Shown piece after piece: positions 17,110 to 27,729 of a stretch of DNA of 64,000 bases. Within the stretch, counting starts at the first letter, position 1. Every line of letters begins with the position of its first letter. Under the pieces are notes generated by a model, which worked only from the letters and a program-made list of their open reading frames with translations, made no database searches and was not told the origin of the DNA. The translations under genes were made by a program, and so were the position numbers. The stretch is from Candidatus Dormiibacter inghamiae (GTDB taxonomy: Bacteria; Chloroflexota; Dormibacteria; Dormibacterales; Dormibacteraceae): the NCBI GenBank assembly GCA_016464825.1, contig JAEKNQ010000059.1, positions 24,072 to 88,071 of the forward strand. The letters run 5' to 3'.

Positions 17110-18266
17110 AGCCTCTCCGCGAGCCAGTCGGAAAATTCGGTAGTAGCCATCGTCAGCTGGTCGCTCTGGCAGTGTTGGGCGCCGCCCTCAGCGGAAGTGA
17201 AGACCCGCAGGGTCTTGTCGGTCGAACCGCAGGCGGCGAGCAGCCGGTGCGCCACAGCGAGCGGTACCTGCTCGTCGTGCTCGCCATGGAGCAGCAGAAA
17301 CGGACAGCGCATGCGCTCCACGACGCCCTCCAGGCGAAAATCACGAAGCTTCTCTAGGGCTTCCTCCACGGTGTCGACGCCGAGCACCCAGGAGATGTGG
17401 TGGCCGGGCACCGACAGGGAGCCGCTGAAGTTGGCGGCGACCCTCTCGGCCCAGGTCGCCTGATAATCCCAGATCGCTCCCCAGGCGACGCAGGCCTTGA
17501 AACGCTGCTCCAGTGACGCACAGCGGGCGGCGTAGTAGCCGCCCAGGCTGATCGCCAGCACGCCCACCCGTGACGCGTCGACGTCCGGCCGGGCCTCGAG
17601 GAAATCCAGGGCGGCCCCGCCCGCCACCTCGTAATCCAACCTGAGCGGGAGGCCGCGGAAGCGAATGCTCTCGCCGTTGCCCGGTCCGTCCACCAAGAGG
17701 CTGCTCACACCACGCCGGGCGAGCTCGGCGGCGCCTCGCAGGAAGCACATCTCCTTCGTGATGTCGAGGCCGTCGAAGTAAACGACGCAGGGCGGCCGGT
17801 CGCCACCGCCCTCGGCGTGGACCAGGTAGGCGGGCAACGACCCCGACCCGAACGGCACCTCGACGGCCTCCACTTGGGGACCGTCGGAGAGCTCCGCAAA
17901 GCGGTGGAAGGCGGCCACCGAATCGCGGTAGCACGCGAGGGCGACCTCGTCCTTGGGGGTGCGGAACCGCTCGCCAATCTGGAGGTAGGCGCACGCGCGG
18001 ACGTAGGCGGCGGAGGCGGTCAGCCGGCGGCCGCAGCGCTCAGCCGTGACGGCGCGCTCGACGAGCCGATTCCCCAGCTCACGCCAGGTCTCGAACCAGG
18101 CCTCGTCGTCACCGACCCGGTCGCGCAGACTCCGGCCGGCCTGGTCGGCCTCACCGAGATCCGAGCCGCCGTAAGGGGCGGCGCCGAGCACCAGGCTCAT
18201 GGCGGCGGACCACCTGTAGTCCTGCGGGAAGTAGGCGAACCAGTCGCCGAATTTTGGCCGGCTCAC
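17106..18266 (-). CDS. Alpha/beta hydrolase, FrsA/2,6-dihydroxypseudooxynicotine hydrolase-like
   Basis: 386 residues. A helical N-terminal lid (about 1-130) is followed by an alpha/beta hydrolase core with nucleophile S240 in VLAISLGGYYA and a late HGEHDEQVP acid loop with a C-terminal His. This long-lid architecture is that of C-C bond hydrolases such as 2,6-dihydroxypseudooxynicotine hydrolase and of FrsA-type esterases (family knowledge). The neighbours, an isochorismatase-fold hydrolase and a cyclic amidohydrolase, together with a 2,6-dihydroxypyridine hydroxylase-like gene at 46.2 kb, favour heterocycle breakdown. Overlaps of 4 bases on both sides show tight coupling. Confidence 0.83.
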   Translation of the reverse strand: MSRPKFGDWFAYFPQDYRWSAAMSLVLGAAPYGGSDLGEADQAGRSLRDRVGDDEAWFETWRELGNRLVERAVTAERCGRRLTASAAYVRACAYLQIGERFRTPKDEVALACYRDSVAAFHRFAELSDGPQVEAVEVPFGSGSLPAYLVHAEGGGDRPPCVVYFDGLDITKEMCFLRGAAELARRGVSSLLVDGPGNGESIRFRGLPLRLDYEVAGGAALDFLEARPDVDASRVGVLAISLGGYYAARCASLEQRFKACVAWGAIWDYQATWAERVAANFSGSLSVPGHHISWVLGVDTVEEALEKLRDFRLEGVVERMRCPFLLLHGEHDEQVPLAVAHRLLAACGSTDKTLRVFTSAEGGAQHCQSDQLTMATTEFSDWLAERL

Positions 18267-19000
18267 CCGGCGACGAAGGCTGTCCTGGCGGCCTCGACCT
18301 TCTGCTCGAACTCCTGCAACGAGAGCACCCAGCCCAGGCAGCGGGCGATGTTCTGTAGACCGAAATGGTGGAGGTCGTCGCCGTACATCGAGTGGACACC
18401 CTCAGCGACGACGATGGTGCGGAGGTCGCGATTGAGGGACTCGAAGGCGGCACACATGACGCAGGTGTTGGTGTTGATGCCGACGAGCACCACAGTGTCG
18501 ACTCCGAGCTCATGCAGCGTGAGCTCGAAATCTGTGTCGCGGTAGATGGAGAGGCGGCGCTTGGTGTTGATGACGATGTCGCCCGCAGCCGGCCCGAGTT
18601 CAGGCATCAGCTGAGTCTGGAGGGAGCCGACGATGTTGTGCCGGCTGATGGTGCTCTCAAGTTCGGGGGTGAGCTGCTGTCTGGCTCCTTCGACCGCTGC
18701 CCAGAACGGGTTTCGCATCGGCTCCGAAGTGCCATCCGGGAGCACCCGGTTCTGGAGGATCACGTGCACCACCGGCATCCCCGCCGCCCGCGCCGTCTCG
18801 AGCAGGCGGGCCACCGACGCCACCACTGCTCGCGCCACCTCTGGCGCCACCGGCATCGTCGCCACCTCGGGGTCCAGGTGACCACGGTGGCAGTCGATGG
18901 TGACCACTGCTGTTCGCGCGGGCACCAGCGCGAGCCCGGCGTTGAGCGCTGCAGTCATCTGACTGCGGTCAACTGGGGCAGGGGCTTGGCCATTGTTCAT
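18263..19000 (-). CDS. Isochorismatase-fold cysteine hydrolase (amidohydrolase)
   Basis: 245 residues. The catalytic triad can be assigned as D36 (VVTIDCHRG), K147 (INTKRRLS) and C180 (GINTNTCVMC). Enzymes of this fold hydrolyse amides such as N-carbamoylsarcosine, maleamate, nicotinamide, biuret or ureidoacrylate. In this operon, next to a cyclic amidohydrolase, a maleamate- or carbamoyl-type substrate is plausible but unproven. An N-terminal 30-residue extension precedes the core. Confidence 0.88.
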   Translation of the reverse strand: MNNGQAPAPVDRSQMTAALNAGLALVPARTAVVTIDCHRGHLDPEVATMPVAPEVARAVVASVARLLETARAAGMPVVHVILQNRVLPDGTSEPMRNPFWAAVEGARQQLTPELESTISRHNIVGSLQTQLMPELGPAAGDIVINTKRRLSIYRDTDFELTLHELGVDTVVLVGINTNTCVMCAAFESLNRDLRTIVVAEGVHSMYGDDLHHFGLQNIARCLGWVLSLQEFEQKVEAARTAFVAG

Positions 19001-19040
19001 CAGCGTGTCTCCTGCTAACTCGCTCGCAAGAAAGATGGGG

Positions 19041-20027
19041 TCAGACGTTGACCGAGGCCATCTGGGCCTCTGCGTAGCGCGTGCCGGCGCCCGAGCCTAC
19101 TGGCAGGTCGCGGTCCAGTTTCGCCAGGTCGGCGGGCGAGAGCTCGACGTCGGCTGCGGCCAGGTTCTGCTCCAAGTAGCGCCGGCGCTTGGTGCCCGGG
19201 ATCGGGACCAGGTCGTCGCCTTGGGCCAATATCCACGCCAACGCCAGCTGGGCGGGAGTGCAGCCCTTCTCCTGCGCCATCGCCTGCAGGCGCCTGACCC
19301 GCTCCAGGTTGCGCTCCAGGTTCTCGCCCTGGAAACGGGGATGGTTGCGCCGGTTGTCGCTGGGCTCGAGCTTGTCGAAGCTCGTGACCTGGCCGGTCAG
19401 CAGCCCTCGCCCGAGAGGCGAGTACGGCACATAGCTTAGGCCGAACTTGCGGCAGGTCGGCAGCAGATCGGCCTCCGGCTCCCGGTACCAGAGCGAGTAC
19501 TCAGTCTGAAGGGCCGCGATTGGGTGGACACCAGCCGCCTTGCGGACGTTTTCGGGTCCGGCCTCCGAGAGCCCGAGGTGGCGAACCTTGCCCTGCTCGA
19601 TCAGCCGCGCCATGGCGCCGACGGTCTCCTCGATAGGGACCGTCCGGTCCACTCGGTGCTGGTAGTACAGGTCGATCACGTCGACTTGGAGGCGGCGCAG
19701 GCTAGCCTCGCACGCCTCGGCCACGTAGTCGGGCCGACCGTTCACCCCAATAGGGCGGCCGTCAGGACCTACTACCTGGCCGAACTTGGTCGCGAGGACG
19801 ACCTTGTCACGGATGCCCTTCAGCGCCCGCCCGACGAGCTCCTCGTTATGGCCCGCGCCGTACATGTCAGAGGTGTCGATGAAGTCGACCCCCAGCTCCA
19901 CCGCCCTTCGGATGGTGGCCTCCGCCTCCGCCTCATCGGGCGCGCCGTATACACCCGACATCCCCATGCAGCCGAGGCCGATCTCAGCCACCCAAGGACC
20001 GCTCTTGCCGAGCTGCCGCCTTTCCAT
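19041..20027 (-). CDS. Aldo/keto reductase
   Basis: 328 residues, TIM-barrel AKR. The tetrad residues are visible: Asp and Tyr in [14 protein letters not shown], Lys in VLATKFG and His in DLYYQHRVD. The C-terminal NADPH-binding segment [13 protein letters not shown] is present. It reduces an aldehyde or ketone with NADPH in the cytoplasm. It starts just after the livF stop, with AAGG close to its ATG, and sits 40 bases before the cysteine hydrolase gene, so it belongs to the liv-led operon. Confidence 0.92.
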   Translation of the reverse strand: MERRQLGKSGPWVAEIGLGCMGMSGVYGAPDEAEAEATIRRAVELGVDFIDTSDMYGAGHNEELVGRALKGIRDKVVLATKFGQVVGPDGRPIGVNGRPDYVAEACEASLRRLQVDVIDLYYQHRVDRTVPIEETVGAMARLIEQGKVRHLGLSEAGPENVRKAAGVHPIAALQTEYSLWYREPEADLLPTCRKFGLSYVPYSPLGRGLLTGQVTSFDKLEPSDNRRNHPRFQGENLERNLERVRRLQAMAQEKGCTPAQLALAWILAQGDDLVPIPGTKRRRYLEQNLAAADVELSPADLAKLDRDLPVGSGAGTRYAEAQMASVNV

Positions 20028-20029
20028 CC

Positions 20030-20733
<704 letters not shown>

Positions 20734-20734
<1 letters not shown>

Positions 20735-21513
20735 CAGCCGCCGGACCCCAGGTAGATCTCGCGGACGCGCTCGTCGGATTGGATGGACGCCGTTTTGCCG
20801 GCCGCCACAACCTTGCCGAAGTGGAGCACGTGAATGCTTTCGACGACGTCGCGGACAAGCTCCATGTCGTGCTCAATCATGACGAGGGTTAGGTCCTGAG
20901 GCAGCCCTTTCAGCAGGGCTCGCATGCCGACGCGCTCGCCCGGCGAGAGCCCCGCGCCCGGCTCGTCCAGCAGCAGAAGGCTTGGCTTCAGGGCGATCGC
21001 CAAGGCGACCTCCAGCTGACGGAGCTCGCCGTGCGAGAGGTCCGAGGCCAGGTTGTTCAGTCGGTCCTTCAGATCAAAGCGCTCAGCCAACTCCTGGACA
21101 TCGTCAGCCTGCGCCTGGTAGGACTTCCAGGAGCGCAGCATGGAAAACTTGGCCTTCTTGAGGCCGTTTACCGCCAGCGTTAGGTTCTCGCGCACTGTCA
21201 GCGTCCCGAATGTGCGGGTGATCTGGTAGGTCCGCCCGAGGCCCATCTCGACGCGGTGGCGCGGTGACAGCTTCGTGATGTCCTTGCCGAAGAGGTCGAT
21301 CCGCCCCTCGCTGGCGCCGAGCTCGCCGCTGATAACGTTGAACAGCGTGGTCTTGCCGGCGCCGTTCGGCCCGATGATCCCGTGCCGGGCGCCAGGGGCC
21401 ACATCGAGAGTGACCTGAGAGACCGCCGTCACTCCCCCGAATCGCCGGCTGACGCCGGCCAAGCGGAGTGCAGCTGGGCCAGCGCCGTCGGTGGTGCGCT
21501 TGGGCGCCGTCAC
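20734..21513 (-). CDS. livG: ABC transporter ATPase LivG
   Basis: 259 residues. Walker A is GPNGAGKTTLFN, the signature LSHGELRQLEVALAI, and Walker B LLLLDEPGAGLS. The C-terminal BCA_ABC_TP_C-like end (VREIYLGSGG) is characteristic of LivG. It lies 34 bases after livM, and pairs with LivF as the nucleotide-binding dimer. Confidence 0.93.
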
Positions 21514-21547
21514 CTCCGCAGCGGGATGCGGCTTGTCCCCGGCCGCC

Positions 21548-22588
21548 TCACTGACCTCCTTCGGTCGCTAGTGTCTCGAGGGTGGCCACGCTGGCGGGTC
21601 CAACCGGCGGCTCGGCCCCGTAGTGGACCGCGAGCCGGCGGACCGCTGACCGCAGTCCGCCCCATAGCCCCGTCCGGGCGAAGAGGACAGTGACCACGAA
21701 GATGATCCCCAACAACGTGACCCAGCGACCGATATAGATGCTGACGAACTGCTGCATCAGGACTATCACTATGGCGCCCAGCACGGGGCCCCAGAGTGTC
21801 CCCAGGCCGCCGACGACGGCCATCTGAACAACCGTGCCATTGTGGTTGAAGTCGATCATCGTCGGGCTGACGTAGAGGTTGAAGAAGGCGAATAGGATGC
21901 CCGCCACGCCGCCGAAGACGGCTGAGATGGTGAAGGCGAGGTACTTGTGCAGGACCACGTTGTAGCCGAGCGTGCGCATGCGCGCTTCGTTGTCCTTAAT
22001 CCCTTGCAACGAGAGCCCGAACGGCGAGTGGACTATTGCCCATAGAATGGCAGCGCAGGCCATGACGATGGCGAGAACGAAGTAGTAGAACGCCCCGTTA
22101 TCGGTAAGGTCTATCGGCCCTAGTGAAGGCCTGCCCGCCACCGGCAGGCCATTATCGCCGCCGCTCACCGCCACCCAGCGGAACGCCAGGCCCCAGACCA
22201 GCTGGCCGAGCGCGAGCGTGAGGATGACAAAGGTGATCTCCTTCACGCGCACTGCGACCAGCCCAAAGACTGCGGCGGTGACGGCCACCGCCCCTAGCGC
22301 CAAGCCGATGGCCGGGTACACGTCAAGTCCGTGGCTCAGCCCGAAGGCAACGCCGTAAGCGCCGACGCCGAGGAACGAGGCGTGGCCGAGTGACACCAGA
22401 CCGGTGTAGCCGGCCAGCAAGTCGAGGCTCATGGCGAGCAGACCGTAGATGAGGACGCTGAGACCGAGGGAGACGTAGAAGCTGGAGCCGAGTTGGGGAA
22501 TCGCGAGGCAGATCAGGACGACTACGACCAGCCCGCCGATCTGAGCGGCTCGGCCATGGCGGGAGACTAGGCGGACGAGGCTGCCCAT
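21548..22588 (-). CDS. livM: ABC transporter permease LivM
   Basis: 346 residues with about nine hydrophobic segments and the GYTGLVSLGHASFLGVGAYG motif of LivM permeases. The ATG overlaps the livH stop, indicating coupling. The C-terminus is long and cytoplasmic (PVGPASVATLETL). It forms the transmembrane channel with LivH in the inner membrane. Confidence 0.93.
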   Translation of the reverse strand: MGSLVRLVSRHGRAAQIGGLVVVVLICLAIPQLGSSFYVSLGLSVLIYGLLAMSLDLLAGYTGLVSLGHASFLGVGAYGVAFGLSHGLDVYPAIGLALGAVAVTAAVFGLVAVRVKEITFVILTLALGQLVWGLAFRWVAVSGGDNGLPVAGRPSLGPIDLTDNGAFYYFVLAIVMACAAILWAIVHSPFGLSLQGIKDNEARMRTLGYNVVLHKYLAFTISAVFGGVAGILFAFFNLYVSPTMIDFNHNGTVVQMAVVGGLGTLWGPVLGAIVIVLMQQFVSIYIGRWVTLLGIIFVVTVLFARTGLWGGLRSAVRRLAVHYGAEPPVGPASVATLETLATEGGQ

Positions 22589-23448
22589 CAGTTCCCCGCC
22601 TTGCCGAACAGGCCCTGCGGACGCCAGAGCAGGATCAGCACCATCGGCGCGAACAGCGAGAAGTAGGCCAGGTCCGGGAAATAGGCCTTGCCGTAATTGT
22701 CGAGAAGTCCGACCACCAGACTGCCGACGACGGCACCCTTGAGCGACCCCAGCCCGCCGACGATCACCACCACCAGCGCGAAGGTGAGGATCTCTGAGTC
22801 AGCGCCCGGGTAGAGGGTCAGCAGACTGGCTCCAAGTACGCCGGCGAGGCCAGCCAATACGGTGCCCAGGATGAAGACGGCGGTAAAGAGTCGATTGATG
22901 TCGATGCCCAGCGCGCTCACCATCTCACGATTGTCCACGCCGGCTCGGATCATCGCACCCGCGCGGGTCCGGCCGAGCAGGAGGTAGAGCATCAGAGCCA
23001 CGAGCACTGCCACGCCGAGGATCAGGAAGCGGCTGTTGGGATAGGTGATGCGACCGAGCTGGCTCGATTGGTCGAGGATGCCGGGCATGTGCACCGAAAC
23101 CGGGTTACCGCCAAAGGCGGCCAGCGCCAGGTCACCCATGATGAAGGCAACGCCCATGGTTAGCAGGAGCTCGGGGATGGGCCGACCACGGAGGCTGCGC
23201 AGCAACCCACGCTCGAGCAGGACACCGAAGACCGCCATGCTGGCCATCCCGGCGATCAGCGCCAGAGCGAAGTTATGCGTCGCCTGCATGGTGATGTAAC
23301 CGAAATAGCCTCCGAGCAGGTAAGTGGCGCCATGAGTGAGGTTGACAATGCGCATGAGCCCGAAGATGAGGGTGAAACCGCTGCCCAGCAGGAACAGGAG
23401 GCCGGCGTAGGTGATGCCGTTGAGGCTCTGCTGGATGAAGTTCTGCAC
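22588..23448 (-). CDS. livH: ABC transporter permease LivH
   Basis: 286 residues from a GTG at 23448, which has AGGGAGC 5 bases upstream; a longer ATG frame from 23511 adds 21 unlikely residues. The N-terminal QNFIQQSLNGITYAGLLFLLG and NLTHGATYLLGGY motifs and the late VVIVGGLGSLKGAVVGSLVVG block are those of LivH. It is the first gene of a long minus-strand operon running to about 15.0 kb. No binding protein is in the operon; the three in the window are all elsewhere. Confidence 0.93.
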   Translation of the reverse strand: MQNFIQQSLNGITYAGLLFLLGSGFTLIFGLMRIVNLTHGATYLLGGYFGYITMQATHNFALALIAGMASMAVFGVLLERGLLRSLRGRPIPELLLTMGVAFIMGDLALAAFGGNPVSVHMPGILDQSSQLGRITYPNSRFLILGVAVLVALMLYLLLGRTRAGAMIRAGVDNREMVSALGIDINRLFTAVFILGTVLAGLAGVLGASLLTLYPGADSEILTFALVVVIVGGLGSLKGAVVGSLVVGLLDNYGKAYFPDLAYFSLFAPMVLILLWRPQGLFGKAGN

Positions 23449-23553
23449 GCTAAGCTCCCTTCCTTGGACTCCGAGGTCGCCGCGCTCCCCGCTCGCTACG
23501 AGGGCAAACACTAGCCGCCCGTGAGGCTAGCGTCAAACCCCACACTGCCTCGA

Positions 23554-23565
23554 TAGCATAGCCGC
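23554..23565 (+). promoter_or_regulatory. Leaderless -10 before the plus-strand catabolic operon
   Basis: TAGCAT at 23554-23559 followed by exactly six bases and a GTG start at 23566. No Shine-Dalgarno sequence is present. It lies in the divergent spacer from livH, so both long operons may be controlled from this roughly 115-base region. Confidence 0.5.
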
Positions 23566-24597
23566 GTGAGGGCACTGCGGATCGATACGTGGGGCGACCG
23601 GCCAGTCCTGCGGGAGCAATCGACACCCGAGCCCAGGCCAGGGGAGGTGCTCGTGGCCGTCGAGGCCTGTGGGGTCGGGCTGACGGTCCTGAACTGTATT
23701 GACGGGCACCTCGGCGCCGAGCCGGGAAACCTGCCCCGCACTCCCGGCCACGAGCTGATCGGGACGGTCCTTGCCGTGGGCGTTGGGGTTCCCGCCGAGC
23801 GCATCGGTGAGCGCGTGGCGGCCTACTTCTATCTTTTCTGCGGCCGCTGCCCGGCCTGCCTCGCCGGTCTCGAGGATCGCTGCACCCGGAACGCGGGGTT
23901 CGTCGGCGTGGACCGCGACGGCGGGTACGGGGAGATGACCACACTCCCGGCGCGGAACACGATCCCCATAGGCGGCCTCGACCCGGTCAGCGCAACGGTG
24001 GTCCCTGACGCGGTCGCCACGCCCGTCCACGTGGCCCGGCGTGCTGGGATCGCACCCGACACCCGGGTGGCGGTGATCGCCGCCGGCGGCGGTGTCGGCA
24101 TGCACATGGTGCAGGTGGCCAGGGTCTATGGCGGCGAGGTAGTGGGCCTCGACATCGACGCGGCCAAGCTGGCCTACCTGGCCGACGAGCTCGGCATCGA
24201 GGGGACCGATTCGAGCGACTTCCAGTCCGTGGCGCTGCCTGCGCACTGGAGAGGCTCGATCGACGTCGTGGTCGACCTCCTGGGCACCGCTGTCAGCCTG
24301 GACTGGTCCCTGCGAACACTGGGCATCGGGGGCCGCCTAGTGACGCTGACCACGTTCCCCGGTGTGGAGACCGCAGTGAGCCCCCGCGAGATGGTTTTCC
24401 GCGAACTCAGCCTCCTCGGCTCGCGCTACGCCACCCGTGAAGAGGTCGGGCTGGCGGCAACCCTGGTTTCGACCGGCCGCGTGCGGCCGGTGATCGGCCG
24501 GCAGGTCGGCCCGGAGGAGGTGCTGTCGGTCCACGAAGACCTTCGGGCCGGCCGTCTGCTGGGCCGGGGCGCACTCGTCTGGCAACGTCCAGGATGA
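23566..24597 (+). CDS. Zinc-type alcohol dehydrogenase (MDR superfamily)
   Basis: 343 residues from GTG. The N-terminal GroES-like domain has the EACGVG catalytic cysteine and PGHELIG histidine/glutamate. A structural zinc loop CGRCPACLAGLEDRC follows, then the nucleotide-binding AAGGGVGMHMVQ motif. The usual GLCGTD segment after the first Cys is altered to GVGLTV, so substrate contacts differ from the paralogues at 13988 and 27726. It is the first gene of the plus-strand operon. Confidence 0.88.
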   Translation: MRALRIDTWGDRPVLREQSTPEPRPGEVLVAVEACGVGLTVLNCIDGHLGAEPGNLPRTPGHELIGTVLAVGVGVPAERIGERVAAYFYLFCGRCPACLAGLEDRCTRNAGFVGVDRDGGYGEMTTLPARNTIPIGGLDPVSATVVPDAVATPVHVARRAGIAPDTRVAVIAAGGGVGMHMVQVARVYGGEVVGLDIDAAKLAYLADELGIEGTDSSDFQSVALPAHWRGSIDVVVDLLGTAVSLDWSLRTLGIGGRLVTLTTFPGVETAVSPREMVFRELSLLGSRYATREEVGLAATLVSTGRVRPVIGRQVGPEEVLSVHEDLRAGRLLGRGALVWQRPG

Positions 24598-24661
24598 CAT
24601 ACTTAGCAGCGGCTGTTTCGGCTGAAGTAACGTCAGGCGCCACGCGGAAATGGGAGACGGG

Positions 24662-25951
24662 ATGACTGACTACTCAACTACACCGACGGGTAAAGGGATG
24701 GACCTTTCCTTTCTCGACAAACCGCACGAGTGGGATCCACGGCGCACGTATAGCACGACCGGCACCGACTGGCAGGCGAGGGTGGACTTCGATCGGCTAC
24801 GCCGCGATCGGCTGACGCGCGCCCGGATGATGATGGAGAAATTCGATCTGGGCGCGATCGTCTGCTTCGTCGGCGAGAACGTTCGCTATATCACGAGCGT
24901 CTATCAGGGCAACTGGAAGAACAACATCTTCATCCGTTACTGCGTGCTGCCGCGGGGGGGCGATCCTGTCCTGTTCGAGACGGCCGGCTCGGACATGGAG
25001 TGCGCCAAGATCGACGCTCCCTGGCTAAATGGCAACGTCCGCCCCGCCATCACGTGGAAGTGGGCAGAGACGGCGGAGACCATGATGGCCGACCGCATGG
25101 TGGCTTCGATCTACCGCGTGCTGGAGGAGCACAAGGTGACCAAGGAGAAGATCGCGGTCGACATGATGGATCCGTCTGCCAGTGCCGCCTTCGAACGCGC
25201 GGGACTGAATATCGTCAGCGCCGGACCAGCCATGTCGAGAGCCCGCGTCGTTAAGACGCCGGACGAGATCGAGTGCCTGAAGATCTCCTCGGCGATCGGG
25301 GACACCTCGTTTTGGAAGATCGAGCACGAGTGGCTAAAGCCTGGCGTGACCGAAGCCCACATCACTGCCAAGGTCAACGAGTACCTCTATGAGAAGGGCT
25401 TCGACTTCGTCTACGACATCATCGTCGCCTCAGGTGGCAACACCAGCCCCTACCGCCGGTGGCACACTGACAAGACGATCCGCCTCGGCGACCTGGTGAT
25501 AATCGACCAGAACGCGATCGGCCCGGGCGGCTACTTCGTGGACTTCGTGCGCTGCTTCAAGGTCGGCGGCAACCTTTCGCCGCGCGAGAAGGATCTCTAT
25601 AAGGAGTGCCACGAATCGATGTATGCGGCGATCGAGCAGATGAGGGCCGGCAACACTACGCGGGACGTAGCGGAAAAGTTGCCCGTATACGACGACGACG
25701 AGTACGGCACGGTGACGCTACAGCAGTTCGCCCACTCCATTGGGCTCTCGCTATACGAGGGCATGTGGATCTCGCGGGCGTACTCACTGCAGTACCCGGT
25801 GGAGCTCGAGGAAGGGATGTACTTCGCGGCCGAGACCTTCGCCGGTCACCCTGGCCTGGAGCAGACGGTCCGGCTGGAGGAGAACTTGCTGGTCACCAAG
25901 GACGGGCCCATCCTCTTCACCAAGTATCCGTTCTACGACGAGGCCCTCTGA
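24662..25951 (+). CDS. M24 family metallopeptidase/creatinase-like protein
   Basis: 429 residues from the ATG at 24662, preceded by GGGAGA (an ATG 12 bases earlier is less well placed). An N-terminal creatinase-type domain (about 1-190) is followed by the pita-bread domain. The ligands are visible as two Asp in VIIDQNAIGPGGYFVDF, His in FAHSIGLSLYEG, Glu in YFAAETF and Glu in VRLEENLL. It is diverged from the left-edge copy. In a catabolic operon it may act on a small amide such as creatine- or DMSP-like compounds rather than on peptides; this is inference. Confidence 0.88.
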   Translation: MTDYSTTPTGKGMDLSFLDKPHEWDPRRTYSTTGTDWQARVDFDRLRRDRLTRARMMMEKFDLGAIVCFVGENVRYITSVYQGNWKNNIFIRYCVLPRGGDPVLFETAGSDMECAKIDAPWLNGNVRPAITWKWAETAETMMADRMVASIYRVLEEHKVTKEKIAVDMMDPSASAAFERAGLNIVSAGPAMSRARVVKTPDEIECLKISSAIGDTSFWKIEHEWLKPGVTEAHITAKVNEYLYEKGFDFVYDIIVASGGNTSPYRRWHTDKTIRLGDLVIIDQNAIGPGGYFVDFVRCFKVGGNLSPREKDLYKECHESMYAAIEQMRAGNTTRDVAEKLPVYDDDEYGTVTLQQFAHSIGLSLYEGMWISRAYSLQYPVELEEGMYFAAETFAGHPGLEQTVRLEENLLVTKDGPILFTKYPFYDEAL

Positions 25952-25964
25952 GCAGACCGAGCCG

Positions 25965-26948
25965 ATGAGGGTTCTGGTCACGGACCAGGTGTTCGGCGGG
26001 ATTGAGATCGAGCGATCGATACTCGAGCCCGCCGGCGTGACCCTGGTAGAGGCTCCATCTGCCGACGAAGCTACGCTCGCGCGCCTGGCCAAGGGTAGCG
26101 TCGGCCTGCTCGTGTGCTACGCCCCCATCACCGACGCCGTTCTGGAGGCGGCGGCGCCCGACTGCCGGGTGGTCGCCCGGTACGGCATCGGCTACGACAA
26201 CGTACCAGTGGCGACCGCCACCCGTTTAGGCATGACGGTGACCAACGTCCCCGACTACTGCCTGGACGAGGTCGCCGATCACACCATGGCCTTGCTGCTG
26301 GCTGCGGCTCGCCGCATCGTCGATCTGTCGAGCGCGGTGCGGGCTGGCCAGTGGTCGGTGCCCAAGTCCGGCATCCACCGGCTGCGTGGGCGCCGGCTGG
26401 CGCTGCTCGGTTTGGGCAGGATCGGGGGCCGGGTCGCCGAGCGGGCCGCAGCGTTCGGCCTCGATGTGGTCTTCTTCGACCCCTTTCTGAGCCGGATCGC
26501 GGCGGCCCCGGCCCGTCGGGTCGAGACCCTTGACGAGGCGATCGGCGAGGCGGACTTCATCAGCCTTCACGCCCCGCTCAACGCCGGGAATCGGGGGCTA
26601 ATCGGGCCGGCTAGCATCGCCCTGATGCGGCGCGCGCCGCTGATCATCAATACTGCCCGCGGCGGTTTGGTCGATCTCGCTGCCGTCCGCGAGGCGCTGG
26701 ACTCGGGCCGCGTCGGCGGCGTGGCGCTCGACGTGACCGACCCTGAGCCGCTTCCTGGCGATCACCCACTGCGCCAACACCCGCTTGCGCTGATCACACC
26801 GCACGCCTCCTTCTACTCCGCGGAGGCCCAGGACGATCTCCAGCGGCGGGCAGCCGAGGAGATCCTGCGCAGCATCCGAGGAGAGTCCCCCCGCTGCCCG
26901 GTCAACCCGGAAGTTCTCCAAGGCAGGGAGTTGAGGGCAGATGGCTGA
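25965..26948 (+). CDS. D-2-hydroxyacid dehydrogenase (NAD-binding, SerA-like)
   Basis: 327 residues from ATG at 25965, 13 bases after the M24 gene. The NAD motif is GLGRIGGRVAE, the substrate arginine lies in INTARGGLVD, and the catalytic histidine in LITPHASFYS. The C-terminus lacks the ACT domain of true phosphoglycerate dehydrogenase, so it is a general hydroxyacid/ketoacid oxidoreductase. It overlaps the next gene by 8 bases. Confidence 0.9.
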   Translation: MRVLVTDQVFGGIEIERSILEPAGVTLVEAPSADEATLARLAKGSVGLLVCYAPITDAVLEAAAPDCRVVARYGIGYDNVPVATATRLGMTVTNVPDYCLDEVADHTMALLLAAARRIVDLSSAVRAGQWSVPKSGIHRLRGRRLALLGLGRIGGRVAERAAAFGLDVVFFDPFLSRIAAAPARRVETLDEAIGEADFISLHAPLNAGNRGLIGPASIALMRRAPLIINTARGGLVDLAAVREALDSGRVGGVALDVTDPEPLPGDHPLRQHPLALITPHASFYSAEAQDDLQRRAAEEILRSIRGESPRCPVNPEVLQGRELRADG

Positions 26949-27729
26949 GACAGCGATCGAGATGGTTCCCACCTACCCCGACTTGGCCGGTAAGGTCGCG
27001 GTCGTCACGGGTGGCTCTAAGGGCATCGGTTCCGCGACCTGCAGGCTGCTCGCGGCCAACTGCGTAAGAGTGGCGGTTGTGGGCCGCGACCAGGGCGCGA
27101 TCGATAAGGTCGTGCAGTCGATCACGTCCGAGACCGCGCCCGCGATCGGCGTCAGCGCCGACATGGTCAGCTACGAGGACACCGAACGCATGCGGCAGCA
27201 AGTGGAAGCCGAGCTCGGGCCGGTGGACATCCTGGTCCCTTTCGCGGGCGGTTTCGGCCGCCACACCCCGATCCAGGACATCACCGAGGAGGAGTGGCGG
27301 TTCGTCATCGACTCCAACCTCACCTCGACCTTCTTCACCTGCAAGTCGTTCCTGCCCGGGATGATGGAGCGGCGGCGGGGCTCCGTCATCACGATGGCCT
27401 CAAACGCCGCTCGGATCCTGGATATCCCGCTCACCGCCTCGTACGCGGCGGCCAAGGCTGGAATCGTGATGTTCACGCGCCACGTCGCCAAGGAGGTCGG
27501 GCCGCACGGCGTTCGCGTCAACTGCGTGGCGCCCGCCACCACCATGTCAGAACGCGTGGAGCGCCTACTGAGTGCGGAAAGGATCCAGGAGCTTGCCGAG
27601 CTCGCCCCGCTGAAGCGGTTTGGTCAGCCGGAGGACACCGCCCTCGCCACCCTCTTTCTTGCCTCGGACGCATCGTCGTGGATCACCGGGATCACGATCG
27701 ACGTGGCGGGGGGGCGGGTCATGCTTTGA
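26941..27729 (+). CDS. SDR-family oxidoreductase
   Basis: 262 residues, classical SDR. The cofactor motif TGGSKGIG occurs near residue 22, FAGGFG replaces the usual NNAG segment, and the active site YAAAKAG is present. The C-terminal ASDASSWITGITIDVAGGR segment closes the fold. It reduces or oxidises a hydroxy/keto group with NAD(P). The gene overlaps the 2-hydroxyacid dehydrogenase before it and the alcohol dehydrogenase after it, so all three are translationally coupled. Confidence 0.9.
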   Translation: MAETAIEMVPTYPDLAGKVAVVTGGSKGIGSATCRLLAANCVRVAVVGRDQGAIDKVVQSITSETAPAIGVSADMVSYEDTERMRQQVEAELGPVDILVPFAGGFGRHTPIQDITEEEWRFVIDSNLTSTFFTCKSFLPGMMERRRGSVITMASNAARILDIPLTASYAAAKAGIVMFTRHVAKEVGPHGVRVNCVAPATTMSERVERLLSAERIQELAELAPLKRFGQPEDTALATLFLASDASSWITGITIDVAGGRVML